In this document: one piece after another, positions 59,572 to 64,000 of the stretch
How the letters are laid out: each line of letters opens with the position of its first letter
Position numbering within the stretch: position 1 is the first letter of the stretch
Assembly (NCBI RefSeq): GCF_003025555.1
Contig: NZ_PYMH01000007.1
Location: forward strand, 186,001-250,000
Direction: 5' to 3'
From: Photobacterium lutimaris
GTDB taxonomy: Bacteria; Pseudomonadota; Gammaproteobacteria; Enterobacterales; Vibrionaceae
DNA length: 64,000 nt
Position numbers and translations under genes: made by a program
The notes under the pieces: generated by a model
Seen by the model: only the letters and a program-made list of their open reading frames with translations
What the model was told of the DNA's origin: nothing
The model's database searches: none

Positions 59572-62243
59572 AATGCTGCTCCTAAGGCTATCAAGGTAAA
59601 TATCCCCAGTACATCCCTTAGGCCCTGACGCCATTGCTCGCCGACAGAATCATTGAGGCTGGGGACATAAACGGTATCACCGGGGCGCAAAAGCGGGAGG
59701 GGATAACTGGCTGGATCGATAACGTAGTCGCGCAGGTTGAATGTTTGGGCTTTATCACCGCAACATGATGTATTCACTATCATGATCCGCTCTATATAGG
59801 CACTGTCAGAAGGGCCTCCGGCTTCGGCCAGCAAATCGAGGATGTTCATTTGGCTGTTGAACGGGTAACGACCGGGTTTGTTGACAGAGCCCATGAGTCG
59901 GACGACTTGCTCTGCCGGCTTATCGAGCCAGTTTCCTTCCAGTTTAGGCACATAGATAACGTCACCGGGAACGATCTCGGGCAGCAAGGTTTCGTCACCC
60001 GTATCGAAATACATCGATAGATTGAGGCGGGTGACTCGGGCTGTACTGTCATTACGGTGGCTGATGCGAATTTGGCGTAGATCGGCATCGCCATTGGGGC
60101 CGTCGGCTGCAGAAAGGATATCAAGGAAGCCCAGCTCGCGATTGAAGGCATAGCGTCCCGGTGCGCCGACTTGGCCAAAGACATAAATTGAATCATCGGC
60201 GGATTGGCGGATCCAGCTGGATTTGTTGTCGGTAGGATCGTGCGGTAGCTCATCGATAACGATGGTGTCGCCGGCGACCAAACGGGGTAAGGCCGTAAAA
60301 CTGCCGCCTTCGTTGATGAAGTTATCAAGGTCAAAGTACACCACATTATCTTGTGATTGACGGCTCTCCTTGATGATCCGAATATTGGTGATATTGGCTT
60401 GCTGCAGCGGTCCGCCCGCCAGTGCCAGTACATCAAGGAAAGTCATACTGACGTTCCAATTGAAGCGACCTGGGGATTTTACCGCTCCCATCACCTTGAT
60501 GGCCTCGGTATCAGCAACTGTATCGACTTGCGGTAAGAAAATGACATCACCAGCAACTACTTTGGGCAACAAGGATTCATTACCGGTTTTGAAGTAGCGA
60601 GCAAGGTTGAATCGGGTCACCTTGGTGGTTTTACCGTTACGGTGGGTGATAAGTACATCTTGGATGTCGGCTTCACCCGTTGGCCCATCGGCCGCGGAGA
60701 GAATATCAAGGAATCCTTGCTCACTGTTGAACGCATAGCGCCCTGGGGCACCGACTTGGCCGAAGATATAGATAGAGTCCAGTGCTGATTGGCGAAGCCA
60801 GCTGGCTTTGTTGTCGGTTGGGTCGTGAGGCAGTTCATCAAAGATGATGGTGTCGCCCGCTTGTAATTGTGGCAGCTGACTTTGCGGCTTGCCTTGCTTG
60901 GTGAAGGCTAGGAAGTCGAAGGTGGTGACTCTCTGTTCATCGGCCTTGGCATTCTCGCGCACAATACGAATGTTCGACAGGTTGGTTTGCTGCTTCGGGC
61001 CGCCGGCGTGCGCCAGTAGATCCATGAAGCTCATGGTGTCATTCCACTCGAAGCGGCCGGGCTTATTGACCGCACCGATAATTTTGATGGCGCGATCGTT
61101 GGTGACTTTGAGCCAGGACTTTTCGTTGAAATCGATTTTTTCCGGAATGAAAATAACATCGCCTGGCACCATGTCAGGTAAGGGGTACAAAGCGGGTGCT
61201 TGGGTATATTTGACAAGGTTGATTGTCATTGATGCCTTGGTATTGCTGAGCAGTTTTATTTGTGTGGTATCGGCAAAACGGGTTGGACCGCCTGCATTGG
61301 CCAGCACATCGATGAAGCCGGTTCCCGGCGAACTCTCGTAAGCCCCAGGGGCTTTGACCTCACCCATCACATAGACAGTCCGTGAGGTGGTATTGATATC
61401 TTCGACTTCTATCGGGGCAAAGATGGTGGTGCCGGGCTTTACCGGCGGTAAATCTTTCGTGATGCCTGTATCTAGATAGGCTTTGAGATCAAAAAGGTAG
61501 GGGGTGTTATCGGTGATCACTCGGATTTTTGTCACATCAGCATAGCGGGTGACACCCTCCGCACGCATCAAGGCATCGACGACCGTCATACCCGGTTTGA
61601 AGCTGAATGTACCGGGGTTACGTAACTCACCGAAGATGGTGATCCCTTGCTCTTCATCGGCATCTCCCCCCTTTGTTAGCGAGGCGGCGTCAAAATCGAC
61701 CTCGACGTTACCGAGCAAGGGTGAAGTCGGGACAAAGATGGTATCACCACCTTGTAAAGCGGGAAGCTTGGTTGGGTCTCCAGCGTCAAGGTAGGCTTTG
61801 TAATTGAACCGTTGGGAGCTGTCATTTCTGATCAGCTTGAATTGATCCAGTTGGGCGCCGGGGCGGGCACCGCCTGCTGCGGAAATCGCCATTTGGACAT
61901 TGGCTCCGGGCTTGAGCGAGATCATGCCCGGCTCCTCGACATAACCTAGGACTCGTACCCGCAAGACTTGCTCAAGAATACTGAGTTTGAATTCGTCGAG
62001 GTTGCGATAAACCGTTTTGAGCCGTTCGCGCAATTGCTTTTCGGCCTGCGGTAGGCTCAATCCGGCAATTGGCACCAGGCCGATTTCCGGCAGCCTGATT
62101 TGGCCTTGATCGTCGATAGTGAAAGGTTCATCGAAATCATTTTCTCCCGGCAGTTGGAGAAAAACCCGATCTCCAGGGGTCAGGTTAGCTCCCCAGGCTG
62201 GCGAAATAATGATCAGGAAAAGGAGTAGCAGCAACCTGATCAT
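59568..62243 (-). CDS. sypC: Giant multi-SLBB polysaccharide export protein (SypC-like)
   Basis: 891 residues with a signal peptide (cleavage after SPAWGA). The Poly_export (PES) domain covers about 20-90 and eight SLBB units follow, each with a G-x-V-x-x-PG core: VRVLGYVEEPG, ITIFGELRNPG, VYVMGEVKAPG, IKIIGAVNKPG, IYIFGQVGAPG, IKVMGAVKSPG, IYVFGQVGAPG and VRLMGSVNKPG. A C-terminal hydrophobic helix (GIFTLIALGAAL) could be the outer-membrane alpha-barrel helix of Wza. Units 4-5 and 6-7 form a tandem pair with a 195-residue period. It is over twice the length of Wza, like some vibrio capsule export proteins. It exports a polysaccharide across the outer membrane; 4-base overlaps tie it to both neighbours. 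Confidence 0.88.
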   Translation of the reverse strand: MIRLLLLLFLIIISPAWGANLTPGDRVFLQLPGENDFDEPFTIDDQGQIRLPEIGLVPIAGLSLPQAEKQLRERLKTVYRNLDEFKLSILEQVLRVRVLGYVEEPGMISLKPGANVQMAISAAGGARPGAQLDQFKLIRNDSSQRFNYKAYLDAGDPTKLPALQGGDTIFVPTSPLLGNVEVDFDAASLTKGGDADEEQGITIFGELRNPGTFSFKPGMTVVDALMRAEGVTRYADVTKIRVITDNTPYLFDLKAYLDTGITKDLPPVKPGTTIFAPIEVEDINTTSRTVYVMGEVKAPGAYESSPGTGFIDVLANAGGPTRFADTTQIKLLSNTKASMTINLVKYTQAPALYPLPDMVPGDVIFIPEKIDFNEKSWLKVTNDRAIKIIGAVNKPGRFEWNDTMSFMDLLAHAGGPKQQTNLSNIRIVRENAKADEQRVTTFDFLAFTKQGKPQSQLPQLQAGDTIIFDELPHDPTDNKASWLRQSALDSIYIFGQVGAPGRYAFNSEQGFLDILSAADGPTGEADIQDVLITHRNGKTTKVTRFNLARYFKTGNESLLPKVVAGDVIFLPQVDTVADTEAIKVMGAVKSPGRFNWNVSMTFLDVLALAGGPLQQANITNIRIIKESRQSQDNVVYFDLDNFINEGGSFTALPRLVAGDTIVIDELPHDPTDNKSSWIRQSADDSIYVFGQVGAPGRYAFNRELGFLDILSAADGPNGDADLRQIRISHRNDSTARVTRLNLSMYFDTGDETLLPEIVPGDVIYVPKLEGNWLDKPAEQVVRLMGSVNKPGRYPFNSQMNILDLLAEAGGPSDSAYIERIMIVNTSCCGDKAQTFNLRDYVIDPASYPLPLLRPGDTVYVPSLNDSVGEQWRQGLRDVLGIFTLIALGAAL

Positions 62244-63034
62244 AGCGAGCCCGGGCTAAGCTGCTCTTTGACTGCATGCCAGTCACTGAGTGAATAAACC
62301 CTATGTGGTGATCGGGTATGGTGATCGACCAGTACTCTGGCATCTACTTTGCGGTTGCTTAGACGCTGTGTTCTTGACCTAGGGTCTTCAATAGATTCTA
62401 TTTCACCGGCACTGAAAATTGAAATCTGATGGGAGTCTACCCCTTGCTCAATAAGATAGCGGCGGACCGTATCGGCTCGTCGCATGCCAAGCTGGTAATT
62501 GCTCTGTGTTGTGCCAATGGTGTCGGTATGTCCGGTCAATTGAAGTTGCCAATGATCTTGGCGTTTTAGAATCGATGCGGCGCGACGCAATGCATTTTGA
62601 TAATCAGGCAGCAGTTTGGCGCGGTTAAAGGCGAACTGGTTATCAATCCGCATTAATAGTAGGAATTGATCCCGCAACTGTATCTCGGAATAGCGAGTAT
62701 CTAGGCATTCGGTATGGTGCTCTAGCCAGTCCATCTGGCGTTGGATCTTGGCGAACTGGGTTTGATAGGCAAGCAAGGTGATATCTGCATCATCAGTGAA
62801 TCCGGCCTTGGCTTCTTGGTTAGCCTTATCATGGATATTGGCAAGCTGCTGATACTGTCCCGGCAGGCACAGCTTGGCCCCGCGGGTTGCCAGCAGTTGG
62901 AGTTCGAAACTGTGATGCTCAAGCTCATGCCACTGATCAACATCCGGCGCTGCATAAGGCGTATCTCCGGTGGTAGGCCAGGTGGTACAGCCACTGGCCA
63001 GTAGCATCATTAGCAGGCTTGATAGTCTTCCCAT
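62240..63034 (-). CDS. sypB: OmpA-like lipoprotein (SypB-like)
   Basis: 264-residue predicted outer-membrane lipoprotein: lipobox LLASGC (Cys 16), a helical N-terminal half and a C-terminal OmpA-like peptidoglycan-binding domain (LTGHTDTIGTTQSNYQLG, RADTVRRYLIEQGV). V. fischeri SypB has the same class and position. Overlaps the export gene by 4 bases and follows the STAS gene by one base. Confidence 0.85.
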   Translation of the reverse strand: MGRLSSLLMMLLASGCTTWPTTGDTPYAAPDVDQWHELEHHSFELQLLATRGAKLCLPGQYQQLANIHDKANQEAKAGFTDDADITLLAYQTQFAKIQRQMDWLEHHTECLDTRYSEIQLRDQFLLLMRIDNQFAFNRAKLLPDYQNALRRAASILKRQDHWQLQLTGHTDTIGTTQSNYQLGMRRADTVRRYLIEQGVDSHQISIFSAGEIESIEDPRSRTQRLSNRKVDARVLVDHHTRSPHRVYSLSDWHAVKEQLSPGSL

Positions 63035-63035
63035 A

Positions 63036-63350
63036 TCAACATAACTCCGCTGAGGTGATCAAAGGGATCACCTTGTCGATCCTTAACATTTTCATCAGCT
63101 GGCGTGGTTGGCCATTCACATTGAGCAGGCGTAATGTTTTTCCTCTGCTTTTTAAGCGTTTGTATAAGAAAACAATGGCACCTATTCCACAGGAGTCAAT
63201 AAATTGTACTTCTGTCATATCAATGATCAGCTCATCGTTATCAGTTTGACTGAGTGTTTCGAACTCGGGCTCCATCTGTCTGGCGAGGTGGGCATCAAAT
63301 TCATTTTGAAGTGTCAGACCGATATTGGAGTTATTTACTGCTTGATTCAT
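63036..63350 (-). CDS. sypA: STAS-domain anti-anti-sigma factor-like protein (SypA-like)
   Basis: 104-residue STAS protein of the SpoIIAA type. The core LIIDMTEVQFIDSCGIGAI carries the phosphoacceptor S53 (DSCGIG), target of an RsbW-like kinase. Expected partner of the kinase-receiver-phosphatase product of this cluster. In V. fischeri unphosphorylated SypA promotes biofilm. The ATG at 63350 follows AAGGCC; a longer frame of 42 codons upstream is unlikely to be translated. Confidence 0.86.
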   Translation of the reverse strand: MNQAVNNSNIGLTLQNEFDAHLARQMEPEFETLSQTDNDELIIDMTEVQFIDSCGIGAIVFLYKRLKSRGKTLRLLNVNGQPRQLMKMLRIDKVIPLITSAELC

Positions 63351-63406
63351 AACTGGCCTTTTGCGTTGTTGATGTTCCTCCTCTACCAATACAAGTGCTG
63401 TGCCAA

Positions 63407-64000
63407 TTATTGCCCGCGTTTGCTCACCATGATGTAAATGGTTTTGAAAATAATGAACAGATCCATTTTGATCCACTGTAATGGTGAGCTGAGGGCTAAG
63501 GCATAGGCGTGATCAAAACCTATTTTGTTTTTCACGTCTTCCAGGTCACTGTCATAGCCCTGGCTGACTTGGGCCAGGCCGGTGATCCCGGGTTTCAAGC
63601 CGGCGGTTCGCTCAAGGTAAAATGGCAATGCATTTTGCAAAGTGCCACAAAACTCTGGCCGCTCCGGCCGAGGGCCGATTAACGCCATTTCCCCTTTGAT
63701 GACATTGATAAACTGGGGAAGCTCATCCAACCGAGTGACGCGGAGAAAATGGCCAATGCGGGTTATGCGAGGGTCATTCTGCTGGGCCCAGGTGGCACCT
63801 GACTTTGACTCCGCGTTGTGGGACATAGAGCGAAACTTGATGACATCAAACAGTTCCACTTGCTCTTCGCTGATCCTACCCACCCGCATTTGGCGGTAGA
63901 ACACCGGCCCAGGGGAGTCCAGTTTGATCAATAAGGCAATCAACGGCCAGAGTGGTAAGGTCAAAACCATACCGGTTGTGGCCAGCAAGATATCGCTGGT
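63407..64000 (-). CDS. Undecaprenyl-phosphate sugar phosphotransferase (3' part)
   Basis: The last 197 codons of a bacterial sugar transferase that starts the repeat unit on undecaprenyl phosphate; the open frame continues past the window end. Visible: membrane-associated helix (PLWPLIALLIKLDSPGPVFY), the KFRSM motif, the DELPQFINVIKGEM stretch, the GPRPE(R)PEF loop and TGLAQV. N-terminal membrane helices of the long form, if any, lie outside. Same direction as the sypA-E-like genes with 56 bases before the STAS gene, so probably one operon. Confidence 0.9.
   Translation of the reverse strand, partial: TSDILLATTGMVLTLPLWPLIALLIKLDSPGPVFYRQMRVGRISEEQVELFDVIKFRSMSHNAESKSGATWAQQNDPRITRIGHFLRVTRLDELPQFINVIKGEMALIGPRPERPEFCGTLQNALPFYLERTAGLKPGITGLAQVSQGYDSDLEDVKNKIGFDHAYALALSSPLQWIKMDLFIIFKTIYIMVSKRGQ

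Overview
The window looks like chromosome I of a gammaproteobacterium of the family Vibrionaceae. Photobacterium or a close relative is my best guess. The basis is a divergent peroxiredoxin/glutaredoxin-oxyR pair, mrcA-pilMNOPQ-aroKB-damX-dam-rpe-gph-trpS, an astCAD-DUF1338 cluster beside crp, and near-Escherichia protein sequences with vibrio-type additions (a WD40 lipoprotein before slyX, a syp-like polysaccharide locus). The genus is an inference; no rRNA gene is present to settle it.

Layout. 1-3.8 kb: peroxide defence (prx/oxyR with a near-perfect OxyR operator) and convergent mrcA. 3.9-15.6 kb: one long rightward block holding the type IV pilus/competence assembly operon pilMNOPQ, shikimate genes aroK and aroB, damX, dam, rpe, gph and trpS. 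15.7-22.1 kb: pabA, a lone cysteine-repeat secreted protein on the minus strand, and the arginine succinyltransferase genes astC, astA and astD with a DUF1338 oxygenase-like gene. 22.2-31.6 kb: crp with divergent yhfA, prkB, yheU, yheT, a TIGR02444-type gene, yheS, kefG, kefB and yheV. 31.7-36.6 kb: slyD, slyX, WD40 lipoprotein, fkpA, yheO and tusDCB.

36.7-56.3 kb is the translation superblock: str (rpsL rpsG fusA tufA), bfd-bfr, then S10, spc and alpha operons ending at rplQ. Every ribosomal gene expected from the Escherichia order is present, including rpmD and rpmJ. Control elements visible here are a textbook sigma-70 promoter for str, a promoter plus long structured leader for S10, a terminator-like hairpin between rpsQ and rplN, and a conserved S4-type leader before rpsM.

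56.4-64 kb is accessory: a GT4 glycosyltransferase facing a leftward polysaccharide gene set that matches Vibrio fischeri sypA-E in order and domain content. It comprises a STAS protein, an OmpA-like lipoprotein, a giant SLBB export protein, a CpsD/Wzc-like ATPase and a kinase-receiver-phosphatase regulator, preceded by a sugar transferase cut by the window end. The STAS protein and the kinase/receiver/PP2C protein form a likely partner switch. The ATPase has lost its P-loop lysine and the export protein carries an internal 195-residue duplication; these are the most unusual features here. Other observations of interest are a start codon buried in a hairpin at yheO, a long dyad between the WD40 gene and fkpA, two arrays of a shared heptamer, and a dispersed repeat that forms the C-terminus of YheT.
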